From NCBI GenBank assembly GCA_030062745.1, contig CP099852.1, positions 20,978,266 through 21,042,265 on the forward strand: 64,000 nucleotides of DNA. The letters run 5' to 3'. The notes below the pieces were generated by a model. That model had not been told where the DNA came from. It did not search any database and saw nothing but the letters and a program-made list of their open reading frames with translations. Positions 32,100 to 43,089 of this stretch are shown one piece after another (within the stretch, counting starts at the first letter, position 1; each line of letters begins with the position of its first letter). This DNA comes from Capitulum mitella (lineage: Eukaryota > Arthropoda > Thecostraca > Pollicipedomorpha > Pollicipedidae). The position numbers and the translations under genes are program-made.

Positions 32100-32953
32100 A
32101 AACGCCCTCCGGTCTCCCGCAACCCTCCTCCGGTCCGGACCCACAACCCTCTAGCCCGCCGCAGCCCTCCGACCCGCCACAGCCCGGCCCTTCCGACGCC
32201 CCGCCCCAGCGCCGATGCCGGTCGCCCCGGTAAGTGAACAGAACAACAGTCGAAAAATATCATCAAAGACCAAACAAAATGCATGCAGTGTTGCTATAAT
32301 CATCTCCCAGTCGGTCTCATTTGTATGCTGAGCTACGAGGTATACAAAAACCACACCTCAAGTCAAACAAAACAAAACGATCGACCATTGTCGTGTCACT
32401 GATGATGACGTTAATGATTGTGTGTCGCCGGCAGCCACCAGCGGAAACCGTGCCGTTCCCCGCCGGTCCGATGGTGGCAGTGGAGGAGACAACCGGATTC
32501 AAGCAGTGGTTGCAGGGGGCGGGGGACATGCTCTGTACCATGAGCCCGCCATTAAGCATTAACTACTGACCGAGTCGAGCCTTGCATTTGAATGCGAGCG
32601 GCAATGTTGACGCCCGGCCGTTAGGCTTATGTTCCCAGATGGAGGCCCTGCAGCCTTATTATGAGGCGGCTCGGGCGGAGCAGGGGCTGGCGCCGGGTGA
32701 CGTATACAGCAGCGGACAGCAGCAGCAGCCCGGCCAGCAGGCGGTCACCGGTCGGCCCAGCGGGCGGCATTACGCCCACTGGAGCCCGGCCGAAATGGCC
32801 GTCCTGCGCTGGCACTTGGAAGTGCAGCAACGCCTCGTCTCACCGGACAAGCGGAACTTCCGCAGCATGTAGGCCTTCCTCGTGCAGGCCGGGCTCCATT
32901 TCAACTTCCGATACACCGAGCGGCACTGGTACCGGCCTACACGCGCCGGCGAG
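32100..32953 (+). pseudogene. Third partial copy of the proline-rich and SANT-like exons
   Basis: Proline-rich exon end 32100-32229, exon 12 homologue from 32435 with lost donor, and SANT-like exon 32639-32953. The Gln-rich part is intact (no 10-bp loss), but TAG at 32870-32872 replaces an Arg codon in helix 2. The last helix is changed to TERHWYRPTRAGE before a GTAAGA donor. Confidence 0.6.
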
Positions 32954-33150
32954 GTAAGAGGGTCAGGAACAGAAACATTGTGGCTTTAGATGTCTGATGT
33001 ATCACAATTCAGAGCATGTGGAAATATTGGTTGCTTGCTTCCTGGAAAAACGGTGTACTTGAATTCGTCCGCTCGTTCATTTCACCACGATTGTCGTATG
33101 ATCTTCAGCTGGTATGACTGTGTCCCTGAAGAAAGGATGACGGACCAAAC

Positions 33151-33581
33151 ACCATAAATGTCGCCATCTCCAGTCTCAGCGGACTGCGGACGGTGACGGT
33201 GGCCGGCAGCATGTTGGGCGGCCTGGCCACCGGCCAGGTAGGTGACGTACGGCCGTGTTGTCAGCGCGCGTCGCAAATGGATGCAGCGCCGTCTTTCCGG
33301 CCGAGACGAACGCTTCCGCACCCGGCAACGTTTGCAAACGCATCTCGTCTTCGGATCACTGTCCCTAACAACGGTACCAGTTAGAGGTGGCGAAACAGAC
33401 AAAACTCTCATGCCAAACCGCGTCTGGCCGCCGGCAGCACAACACAGCGCAATGTCCGTGTGTTGCTTCACAGGTGCGCGAGACAGACGACGGTGGAAAC
33501 CGCTGCTTGCGGTACACCTCGGCCGGCAAGACGCTGGGCAGCCGCGGCAGGGTTCTCATTGTGGTGATCGAGTGGGTCTGA
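33151..33581 (+). pseudogene. Extra copies of recombinase exons 7 and 8
   Basis: Exon 7 homologue 33151-33237 (SSLSGLRTVTVAG, donor GTAGGT) and exon 8 homologue 33474-33581 (SAGKTLGSRGRVLIVV) lie after the third SANT-like exon, so exon order is scrambled relative to the main gene. The exon 8 copy ends in TGA (33579-33581) within the helix. No exons 9 or 10 follow. Confidence 0.65.
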
Positions 33582-33599
33582 AGCGCGATCCGACGCCTC

Positions 33600-34779
33600 C
33601 TCGTCAGTAACACGGGACCCGGAGGTGCGAGCACAGTTCCTGCGCCCGAAGGCGGCGACTTGTAACCTGTTCTTAATCAAAAATCAATGTACTCAATCAA
33701 TGTTCTTAATATTCGCCAGCGGCGGGCGTCACTCATACCAGCGGAACCGGCGTGAGAGCCGGATGAGAAGAGGAAAACATTCGGACGGCTGTTGTTACAC
33801 AATGCAACGCATGGAAATGTTTGCCGGTTGGTTCCCAGAAAAACGACGCACTGGCAAGTAAGCACTCGTTCACTCAAGTTCGAGCTCTTCCCCGCAATGG
33901 AGCAAGCAGACATGTGTGCGCAAATAAAGATGTCCAGAAGACCAGTGATTCGAAAACGAAAGAGAACGCTTTGCCATCAGGAAAGAAAAACGTAATGGTA
34001 GCAAGCAATGGAAACGATGACAAAGACGAGCAGCGACCAAGACGTCGACAGCATATATCGTGCGGACTTGAGCGGTGCAATCACAAGCCACTTCTGATAA
34101 GCAGGATGACGAGCTTCAAGCAGCAGAACCGCTACCTTCGCCGCTGAGGCAGCCACAGCAGCCGCCGTCGCCGCAGCCGTCGGCTGTGCAACTGGTCGCA
34201 GAACCAGTGCCGGAGGGGTTCAGTACTTTGACTCATGCAGCCTGTGTAAAGCGACTTGAATGTCACCTTTGTTCATGAGCTGGCTTTCCAAGAAATTGTT
34301 TTATTGAGAGCTGGAAATGTGCAAAAGTGTTTAATGCTTGAAGTCGAACAGAAATGCGATCACCGAAATAAAGCTGAATTTGCAATGCTGTACAGTGTCC
34401 TATATTCGTGCGCGTCAGTGGTGGCAGAGCTGGCTGGCGACGGCAACGTGTCGAACTCGTGCGGCAAGCAAGAAGACGTGCTGCAACGGCGTCAGGCAGC
34501 GCGGCTGGCTCTCAAGAAATTTCATTGTCTTTGTGTACAAGGTTTGTACACGGGATGCAGGGTCCTATACGTCATGCATATTTGACACGTGCACTTTTCA
34601 CGGCGTCGTGCTTGGTGTGTTTGAAATGACTAGTCGCATGTTAAACACAGTGATGTCATTTCTCATTTGCACTTGCCTTATTGGAATAATGTCAGCAGCA
34701 CGCAAATACTGACCAGTAGGTCACCCAAGACGACTGACTACGGATTTCAGTCTAGGTCAAGTGGACCATATTTGCATCC
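33600..34779. other. Unassigned stretch
   Basis: Frames of 60-124 codons exist, but no family is recognised. A Gln/Pro-rich segment is encoded at 34108-34200. Confidence 0.3.
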
Positions 34780-35875
34780 TTAAATACAGACGGACTCCAA
34801 ACCGTGCATGGCGGCGTGACAAAAAGACGTATGTAGTTCACTTGGTTAAACGAGAAAAAAACTGACATAGTTCTGATTCATGAAACCCAAAGTAATGAAG
34901 TGATGGGGAAACTGGTCCTTTCCAAATTGGGAGAAACATTTCACTTCAAAAGTGGTATTGCGAGAAGAAGGGGTGGAGCAATTTCAGCGCATCCGAACTT
35001 AAGTGTTGATGTTGGCCCAGTGCCGCCACATAAATGCGATGACATCTAATCCTTCAGCTTGTGATGGATAGCTCAGTTGTAGTAATAGGCTACATTTACA
35101 ATGAACGCCGAAACACCAGATGTTTTCGAGAATCTGCATCGAAATAAGCAATTACAGCTGTAACAATTATGCACTGGCGGGTGATTTTAGTTTTGTAATC
35201 GAAAACTCACAAGACAGGGTGAGCGTATCAGGCAACATGCGTAACCATATCCGAAGCCGAGAAGTCGTAACAAAGTTTATGGAGCAATGAGATCTAGTAG
35301 ATATATCGCGCATAACTCATCCAGGTGCCAGCGAGTATACTTTCGCAAGGGGCAACGCCAAAAGTTTACGCAAAACAAACATAAACCGAACGCGCATATT
35401 TTGGATGGATCCTTAGCCGACCACAAACAAGTGACGTTTCAAGCGCTCTTCTCCACGACCGAAACTGGCCCCACTTGCTGGAAGTTCGACAAGGCATCGT
35501 TACTCGACGAGAATTTCACAGATTTCAGTAACCGCAGAATACGCGAAATAATCAGCGACAGTGATTCCCTATCAGTACCTAGAACTATGCCGTTTTTAAG
35601 GTACGTTATAAACCGTTTTGGTGGTACTCAGTGGTGACATATTATCCTATCGAAACCATATGAAAAAACAAGCCCAGAAAAAGCTTCATGAGCCACAGAC
35701 GGCAAAAAACTTATCGTCATTATCCACAACCCACAACGGACAGACAGCTGAAAGACTGCAGCGAAGACTAGAAGAAAAAGACGTAATGATAGCAGAAGCG
35801 ACGAGAAAATGTATAGCACAACAGGACGATGGAGATATCCGCGCCCGTCAACAAGCACTGTGCTTAGCCGGGTGA
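34780..35875 (+). pseudogene. L1-like non-LTR endonuclease remnant
   Basis: Broken frames give NEKKTDIVLIHETQSNEVMG (the conserved HET-Q strand), then GARGGAI-like sequence. LVDISRITHPGASEYTFARG, LADHKQVTF and GPTCWKFDKASLLDENF follow, in the order of an L1/Tx1-type endonuclease and its C-terminal W-K-N-slL segment. The linker end IRARQQALCLAG is at about 35838-35873. Several stops are present and no RT domain follows. Confidence 0.6.
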
Positions 35876-36754
35876 GATTACGCGAACCCTGCTATATGTA
35901 ACAGCTCACTTTTGGCCAGCACGTGGCCAGGAATTTACATTAATACTGACACTAATTCGGGAAAGGTGCAGTAGCCATCCCGGTGCTGATTTTAGCACTA
36001 GATGATTTACTTTTTCAGTCAATACTTGATCCGGATCGATTTTTCAAAAATTGGAGTGAGTCCCATTTGATTCAGGTCAGCTTTGAAAACGCTTGCATGA
36101 ATTCCATACCACTGGGATAAAATTTAAAAATGAGTCGTGCCTGAAATGCTGGTTCGGATCAAGTCATTGTGATTAAGATTCCGATGCAGGTCATCCAAAA
36201 GATGTCGAGCTCATGTCGAATCTGCTTGTCGGACAGCTTGATGTCCTAACACATACCCAATACGTTCTGGGTAGCGACTACTCTAGCCTGGCTACATATT
36301 ATTTCTTTTGACATTGCCAATGAAGACAAAATATTACAAAAAGGACATTTATTTAAAGCTCAGTTAAACTCTGAACTTAAGCACACGATTAATCAACGCA
36401 CGATGTTAAGCAAAGGAAATAATGAAGGACCGACATGAACAATTTTGGACACAGGATTGTCACATTTCATAACTGTCATAATTCATAATTGTCCCAAATG
36501 TTCAGCATACACCCAATGCCTGCAATGACATTTAAAAGGATGTTGCCCGCAGAATGGATTACCGCAACAACAGCACAAAGACCCAGACGGCCCTCAACAT
36601 CCGGAGCTTTTGCTGAACTGAGCAAAGGAATTCAGACGGCTGAATGGGCATACCAGGAATTACGGGCACTGAAATATGTACGCATGGGAACAAAAGCCTC
36701 ACAGAAATGGTACAGTTACTGTTATGTTCTATCGCAGAGCCGTTACTTATGTAT
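35876..36754. other. Unassigned stretch after the L1-like remnant
   Basis: A frame near 36000 (LALDDLLFQSILDPDRF) may be RT relic. The open frame 36489-36764 (91 codons) has no recognised motif. Confidence 0.3.
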
Positions 36755-36833
36755 GATATGCTAGCGGACTGGTAAGGTGCCTGCTACTCATGCAGGTGAG
36801 AAGGGTTCGATTCCTGGCTACAGATGTGGTATT
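36755..36833 (+). mobile_element. tRNA-derived SINE head
   Basis: An A-box-like TAGCGGACTGG, a perfect 5-bp anticodon-like stem (CCTGC...GCAGG) and the B box GGTTCGATTCC occur with tRNA spacing. The acceptor and T stems do not pair and the loop lacks U33, so it is not a working tRNA gene. Confidence 0.55.
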
Positions 36834-37308
36834 TTCTTTGCTCGCTTGCGCTTTTGCTTCCCGCGCCTGGCCCTCTCCCTCACTGGCCGGCTGACCCCTG
36901 ACCACGTGATCCTAACTTGATCTCAGTAGCGGGTCGGCAAGCGATGGGCAGTCGGCCTCCCGACTCGCTCCCGTGCGCGCTGGCTCAGGGCTACACCCTG
37001 AGGCTCACCCCTTGTCCTCCCATCCTTCCTGTGCACGTTAGCTCAGTGCTACTCCCTGAGGCACACTCCTAGTCCTTTCCTGACATCTCCTCGCACACTC
37101 CTTGCTCATTTTGTCTCCTTGCTGGTGGAGACATGTAAGCCACAGATCTGTTTGTGGCAAGCCGGGTTGCTACGTCGTCATCTGTATTTCTGTTGGTCCG
37201 GTCGATTGAGGACAATTAATAGAACGCTCGTTTCCGCGATCCAGAAGGTGTTTTCTGTTGGCTTCATGATGAGGTCCTGAGGCGCACGGCGACGGTGGAG
37301 CGTAACAC
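36834..37308. mobile_element. LTR-like body (solo LTR or SINE body)
   Basis: The segment begins TGTGGTATT and ends GCGTAACA (TGT...ACA). CTAC lies just outside on both sides, at 36828-36831 and 37309-37312, a possible 4-bp duplication if two further bases belong to the element. It is GC-rich with an AATAGA-containing stretch near 37220. It could equally be the body of the SINE. Confidence 0.3.
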
Positions 37309-39120
37309 TACCTTAATCTTAATAATTAAAAGATGTGGTCCGGTTCGTTTAAAACCACTCATCATACAACCCAAGACGTAAAATAACGTTTGTTACAATT
37401 TGGAGTGTAGCATCGCATTTTGCCTACATGTTTTCAAACCTGTGTAGAACTAGCGACACAAACAAACGTAGGTGACGTCCAATATACGAGCAAGCAATTC
37501 AGCTTCTCTTTTGGCAATGCCCCTATGCTGGATGGTGCTGGACCGAAGCAGAAACCATATCGACGTGATTAAAACTATACACAGAATCCAACACTTTCGG
37601 GAGCAGATATCTGACGGGGGGGGGGAATGGGACCCCAATCAGTACATATACTGATACTGTAAGTGTTTCTTGGCAGAATACAGTGCAACAGAAAAACACA
37701 TACGAGTGATGTAAAACTCGTCGGAAAAGCGGTGAGCTTCGAGCTACAAGCTACGACCCAAACTATTTACGATAATCGTAGACGGTTTGAATACGTGTGT
37801 CTGATTATGATCCAGCGCACGTCTGCACATTACTGTCATCGACATTGTGCGGTTTTTGACGCCTTGCGAAAACGTATGTTTTGCGCGATTTGTCCACAGT
37901 TCTGTTTACACGCTCGAGTTGAGCAGTGAATTATTAGTTCATGTGTGCCGTTCGTCTGACGCGGCAGTCTGCTCACTCCGTGATTACATTTTCCTTCTGG
38001 ACAAGCGTAAAATCAGGCCGGCTATGTTAACGAGCAAACCGTCTTTCCCCCTCTCCGCCCTGGAAATCCCACGGCCTCCCCTCCCTGTCGCCGCCGTCTG
38101 GGGACCACATGTTCCCGTCCAGCCGGCTCTCCCGGCGGCGGCAGACGAACGACGGCGCTCGCTGACGGCGACCAGCGGGTGTGAGAAGCCACACTGTGCG
38201 GGCGCGAGACGAAGACGAGCGTCGACCGACGCAACAACGATCACCGCTACCTTTCTGCTTCTTCAACTCATCTCACTTCTCAACGCTTTCTGAATAACAA
38301 CCCTCGCCTTTCCAACGATGCTTTTCATCGACTAGTCCTCCGGCATTTCACCTCACGAATAACTACGAACAGATATACTACGCCACAGTCCAAAGTTCAA
38401 CGCAGAACGGAGGGGACGGTGTGAAATACGTCCGTGCAATGGCATGGCCACGGCCCGTGGCCAATGTCAGTAACACGGCACAACGAATCGAACGCCGGGC
38501 GCGATGAACGCTGACGACCGACAGGAACAGCGTGCTGAATCACCGTGACACCATACAGGGCAGCTGGACTCACCCGCTCGCTGTCCACGACCGGCGCCCA
38601 CTTCGACGGACGTCCGGTGCAGTCCTCGCTCTTCGAATAGGGGCTGAACTGCGAAAGGACGTTTCCGTATCACATTCGGAGCAATTCAGCACTGTGATAC
38701 ACATTTGGCAGCCATGCCACGTGGCGCACAAACGGACGATGAAAGCAGACCGGCCGTCCGGCTGAACTACCCAAAGCAAGGTGATGATGGTCTCTGTCAA
38801 AACCGTCTGTTTGCTAACGACAGGAGGAAATACACTAGCCGATTTTCTGTGTAAAACAGGTATCCCTCCGCTGCGATGCTGCTCGTTCAATCGCGAGTAA
38901 CGAAGCACCGCAATCTTTTTACCACCACCAGTTATCGAGCGTCCAGATTTGCCCTGTTGCTGCTGTTGAAAACGATACCATGAACTCAGCAACATATTTT
39001 GCCAGAGTAAAATAACCCACCTGAGCTGGATATAGAAATAGTTAATTTTGTGCTACTAATCTGCTGTCCTCTTCACGTTTCCTTCGCGTCAGAACGAGAG
39101 CAGCACAGCCACCCACCTCG
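37309..39120. other. Unassigned stretch with a GC-rich patch
   Basis: The patch at 38035-38260 is CpG-rich, and its open frame (37847-38293, 148 codons) has no recognised domain. No element termini were seen. Confidence 0.3.
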
Positions 39121-39391
39121 GACTGAACTGAAGATCTGACCGACAGAACAGGCCTACGTCTCCTTATCGTCCCCAGACTGAACTGAAGATCTGACCGACA
39201 GAGCAGGCCTACGTCTCCTTATCGTCCCCAGACTGAACTGAAGATCTGACCGACAGAGCAGGCCTACGTCTCCTTATCGTCCCCAGACTGAACTGAAGAT
39301 CTGACCGACAGAACAGGCCTACGTCTCCTTATCGTCCCCAGACAAGAAGATCTGACCGACAGAACAGGCCTACGTCTCCTTATCGTCCCCA
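39121..39391. repeat. 55-bp minisatellite, five units
   Basis: Units start at 39121, 39176, 39231, 39286 and 39341, each beginning GACTGAACTGAAGATCTGAC; the last is shortened by 4 bp. Copies differ at only one or two positions, so the array expanded recently. Confidence 0.95.
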
Positions 39392-40259
39392 GGACGGTCA
39401 GTGCTCGCAAGCGGTGAGGATCAAGCGGTCGGCCAGCCCTCTCCAGGGGACCGCACCACGCACTGCAACCATCCCCTACAACATGACCATGGTGGTGGCC
39501 ACGTTAGGGACCGATGGTTTGAAGGACCATTTGCTGGATATTGTAGATTTGTCGTCATATCATGTAATTGCTTCAACAGCTAGCCAACTATTAGAAGCAG
39601 ATTTGTCGCACCTTTCATTCAGCGTCTGATTCACCTCAATTCGTTCAGTACATGCCTCGCAAGGAGCCAACAAAGTTCAAACATTAGTAGACTTCTGAGC
39701 GATCAGGAGCGGAAGATATTCGTAATGTACGAGTTTTCGTCTGCCTTTACGTTCAGGCGGGCTTCTACGTTTCCGGCGCGCGTGCGACATTTGCTGCAGC
39801 TGTGCGTTTCAGATAGAACTGTGTGCTGAGGCGTCCGAACAGGGCCGTGGTCCGAACTTTGCTCATTTGTATGTTTACCGGGCGTATGTTATTCATTGAC
39901 GTATGAAGACAGCAAGTATGATGGATTGACGAAGTAGCCGGACACTTTTTTAAACTTTTCTCAGCGCTAGGCACGCTGGAACATGTTTGAATGGGGAATG
40001 TTTCTGAAAAAGACGAGGCAAATATGAGGTAAGGTATTGCTCAGCAGTCCTAAGGTCAGGCCTATTTCGTGGTGACTTTCTGACCAACTGTAAATGATTA
40101 TTTCTATTAAAAAAGCTATATAATGCATGAGAATGCTGCATGAGTGTTAATTTTAAGATCATATAGGCCTATTGGTTTCAAAAAGCTGAAGTCCTTTTCA
40201 CTTTGGAAAGCCACAAACCTTTTGATTTTTTAGGAATGCAGGTCTACTGATTTTTGAAA
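39392..40259. other. Unassigned stretch
   Basis: A short frame (39414-39629) with MTMVVATLGTDGLKDHLLDI ends near a GTAATT and could be an exon, but nothing confirms it. Confidence 0.25.
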
Positions 40260-40720
40260 GCATGCTATCTTCATATTTTTAAATGTGCTTAGCCTTCTGA
40301 CTCCTTACCACTTGCTCAAACGGCACAGGCTTTGTGCATGGTAACATGCTGCAGGCATTTGGCCTGTTCACATACCACAGCCTTTCCACATGTTCACATT
40401 CTGCAGGTTTTGTGCATGCTCACAAGTTGCTCACTTGCAGTATGCTAACAAGTTGCTGGACTTCTGTTTGCGGGCAGGTTGCGGGCTGTCGGCATGCCCA
40501 CAAGCTGCAAGCTTTTGTTGTGATCACTACGTGGGCTTTCTTCATACTCGCAAGCCATAAACTTTCTGCATGCTCACCCATTGCAGGCTTTCCACTTGCT
40601 CACAGGGTGCAGGTTTTTTCTTTGCTAACAAGGCACAGGGTTTCTGCTTACCCGCAAACTGCTTGCTTTCCATATATTGACCAGCTGTGAGCTTTCAACA
40701 TCTCAACCAGCTATCATGTT
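40260..40720. repeat. Degenerate minisatellite of about 26-33 bp
   Basis: Variants of CAGGCTTTCTGCATGCTCAC followed by AAGTTG recur at least a dozen times. A detached two-to-three unit piece lies at 41090-41160. Divergence between units is high, so the array is old. Confidence 0.8.
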
Positions 40721-41389
40721 TACAATGCACGTTTTGTGCGTTTATAAGTTGTACCTCCTGAGTGTTTATCAATTCAGACTTCCTCAAGCTTTTTTTTTAT
40801 TTTCCTTGCAAATTTTAAATATAAAATCTTTTTTGAAATAGTAAAAAACAAGCATGCATTGCATTCAACCAAGCCTCTATAAAATACTGTTTAATAAGGA
40901 TTTCCATAGTAAGTCAGACATAAGACTGTCAAACGCCAATGAAAATTTACAATAGTTTCTTAAAATAATGAATGCACACTAAACTTTTTTTCAATACTGC
41001 ATAATCACATTGCAGTGGTACCCTTTGGTGGTATTTTCATTTTCATTCTCTCATGATGTCACATGTGAAAGAAAACTCTAGCCTTGGCTGCTCATAAGCT
41101 GCAGGTTTTATGCATGTTCACAGTCTGCAGGCTTTCTGCATGCTCACAAATTGTGGGTTTAAATGATTATAATTCAAATAATGATTTAAATTATTAAATG
41201 TATGATTGACACAAATTGCGGGTTTAAATGATTCGTACTGTGTTACAGAGCCATGTCAAAGGCAAAGCTATCAGCTTCTTGAAATGTCGTACGTAATAGG
41301 CTTTCGGTAAAATGTGTGTGATTGGGGACAAGGTGAAAGGACAGTTAAGTATAAAAGAAATTCCTACATTATATTGGTTTGCACAATGC

Positions 41390-42790
41390 CACTCACAAGC
41401 GCTACTTGGCAACTCGCACGCTTGAACGAAGCTGTAAACATTGTCGGTCTGGCCACAGAATGAACGAGAACTTCCCCCTCGAGGCAAGCAAAGACGGAGC
41501 TTGGCTGGACCTCGCGTCAGCTTTGCAAACTCTGCACCCGACGCCATCTGACGAGAGAATTCGAGTGAAGATATCGGGTAATCCACGTATTTAAATATGA
41601 TAGCGTACAGTCCAACGGAAGGTATGGATCACCAACAGGCATTGCAGTGAGGTTACTAAATAATGCACTCTGAAGCTGTCATTCCTTCGTCTTGATTTGC
41701 CAGGTTTTTCGCATATTGGGTTTGGCGATTTTTCGCATTTGTGTAAGAATCAAATACTTTCGAATTAAAACTATCAATATGAGATGACTTCCGAATAAAT
41801 TGACGCGGTCTGGAAGGAAAGATTTAAACTTCATCGTTGTTGCATTTCCTGTGTAACGAGCCAGCTGACACAAAACACATGTTTGTACTCTTGTTGCATG
41901 TTGTTATGCCTGGGGCCTAATTGACTTGTATCTATTAGTGCAGTCAATGTCTTGACACGCTTTGATTCCCAACGTTTTGCGTTCCAGGAGATGGTGCCCA
42001 GGCGGGAAAGTTCACCGGCTTTACAAACTTCTCCATCACTCTTCTCGACGAGACTCTCCCTCACAAGAAGAAGCCGCTTGTGATTGGGACTGGAAAACTG
42101 AGCGAAAATAATGAAAACTTAAGTGAGCCTGTGAAGAACCTAAACGACCAAATTTTTTTTCTGTGCAGCGCAATGGCGTGATCATTGATGAGCATCAACA
42201 GGTGTTCGACTTTTACCTTGGCGGTGATTACAAATTCCTTTTAATTGTGTTAGGTTTTAACGCTGCCCATTCCACTTTTGCTTGCATTTACTGTCATGCT
42301 TCCAACGCGGACCGGTATCACGGGGATCACAAGCGTCGACAAGACGTGTGTGTGAAAAACCCAGGCGTAGTGCGACCGAGTTTGGTGACGGCTGTGCCGA
42401 TGGACCGCGGGGCAATCGACACTTTGCATATGCATCTCCGTACAAGTGACAAACTTTTTCAGTGTGTATTCGATCACATCCATGACCGCGCTAAGCGTGA
42501 GTAGTTTGTATCCGCTATAAAGAGCAGCGTTACAACGCGGGGCAAATTCACCGCAGGAAAGGAAAAGATTGAGACTAGCGGGCTATCCGCGTCGGATAGG
42601 GACGGCATCCTTCGCGCACCGACAACAACTGACGTTTTGCTTGAGTGTGCGTCGTCTGATGTAGTAGGTAAGAAACTCAAGGAGATACTCGCGGAGCATT
42701 GTCACCTGTATTAGCTTGTCAAGGCCAGTAGACATGCGTTAGGTCTGAAAGAAGCCGGGAAGAAATTTGTCAGGCTGTTCCTTGAAGTTT
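41390..42790 (+). pseudogene. Spliced DNA-transposase-like gene, decayed
   Basis: A first frame ends RIRVKISG at a GTAATC donor (41577). After acceptor GTTCCAG it continues at 41991 with DGAQAGKFTGFTNFSITLLD, phase 1 to phase 1. A frameshift in a T8 run near 42160 leads to VFDFYLGGDYKFLLIVLG, the pair CIYC, and AIDTLHMHLRTSDKLFQCVF (to 42504). Further frames with stops run to about 42790. The order VK-SGDG, D-K-L, C-x2-C and D-LHM-LR-SD matches an uncharacterised transposase-like family that I recall from invertebrates. I cannot name the superfamily with certainty. Confidence 0.5.
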
Positions 42791-42982
42791 TCTAGAAAAA
42801 AAAATGATACCATCATTCCTACATATCATGTGCTTTCATGTTCCAGAATTAGTGCCACGGTTGGGCGTACTAGGTGCTTTTTGTCAGCAGGCTGACGAAA
42901 AGCTTAACCATGACATCGCGGCAGGATAATTACGGTGTTCCAACTACAAAGATGGGCCGCGTCAGGTCATTCAAAGGCAGTG

Positions 42983-43063
42983 CAGGAAAACGCTCTATCG
43001 TATCCGCTAGCGGGTACGACACAGCGTTTTCCTGTGTTTTCCAGCGTTACCCGCTAGCGGGTA
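42983..43063. repeat. Palindrome cluster
   Basis: CAGGAAAACGCT (42983-42994) pairs perfectly with 43023-43034, enclosing a near-perfect 20-bp palindrome around CCGCTAGCGG. A second, perfect 16-bp palindrome TACCCGCTAGCGGGTA follows at 43048-43063. The DNA could form a large hairpin or cruciform. Confidence 0.85.
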
Positions 43064-43089
43064 CGTTGTAGTGTTTTCCTGTATAGTCG

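Noticed and set aside
36755..36833. Functional tRNA gene
   Set aside because: Acceptor and T stems do not pair and U33 is absent; a SINE head fits better.
37847..38293. 148-codon open frame with a GC-rich end
   Set aside because: No motif, no splice support, low-complexity composition.
39121..39391. CRISPR-like array
   Set aside because: Units are contiguous, with no unique spacers; it is a minisatellite in a eukaryotic genome.
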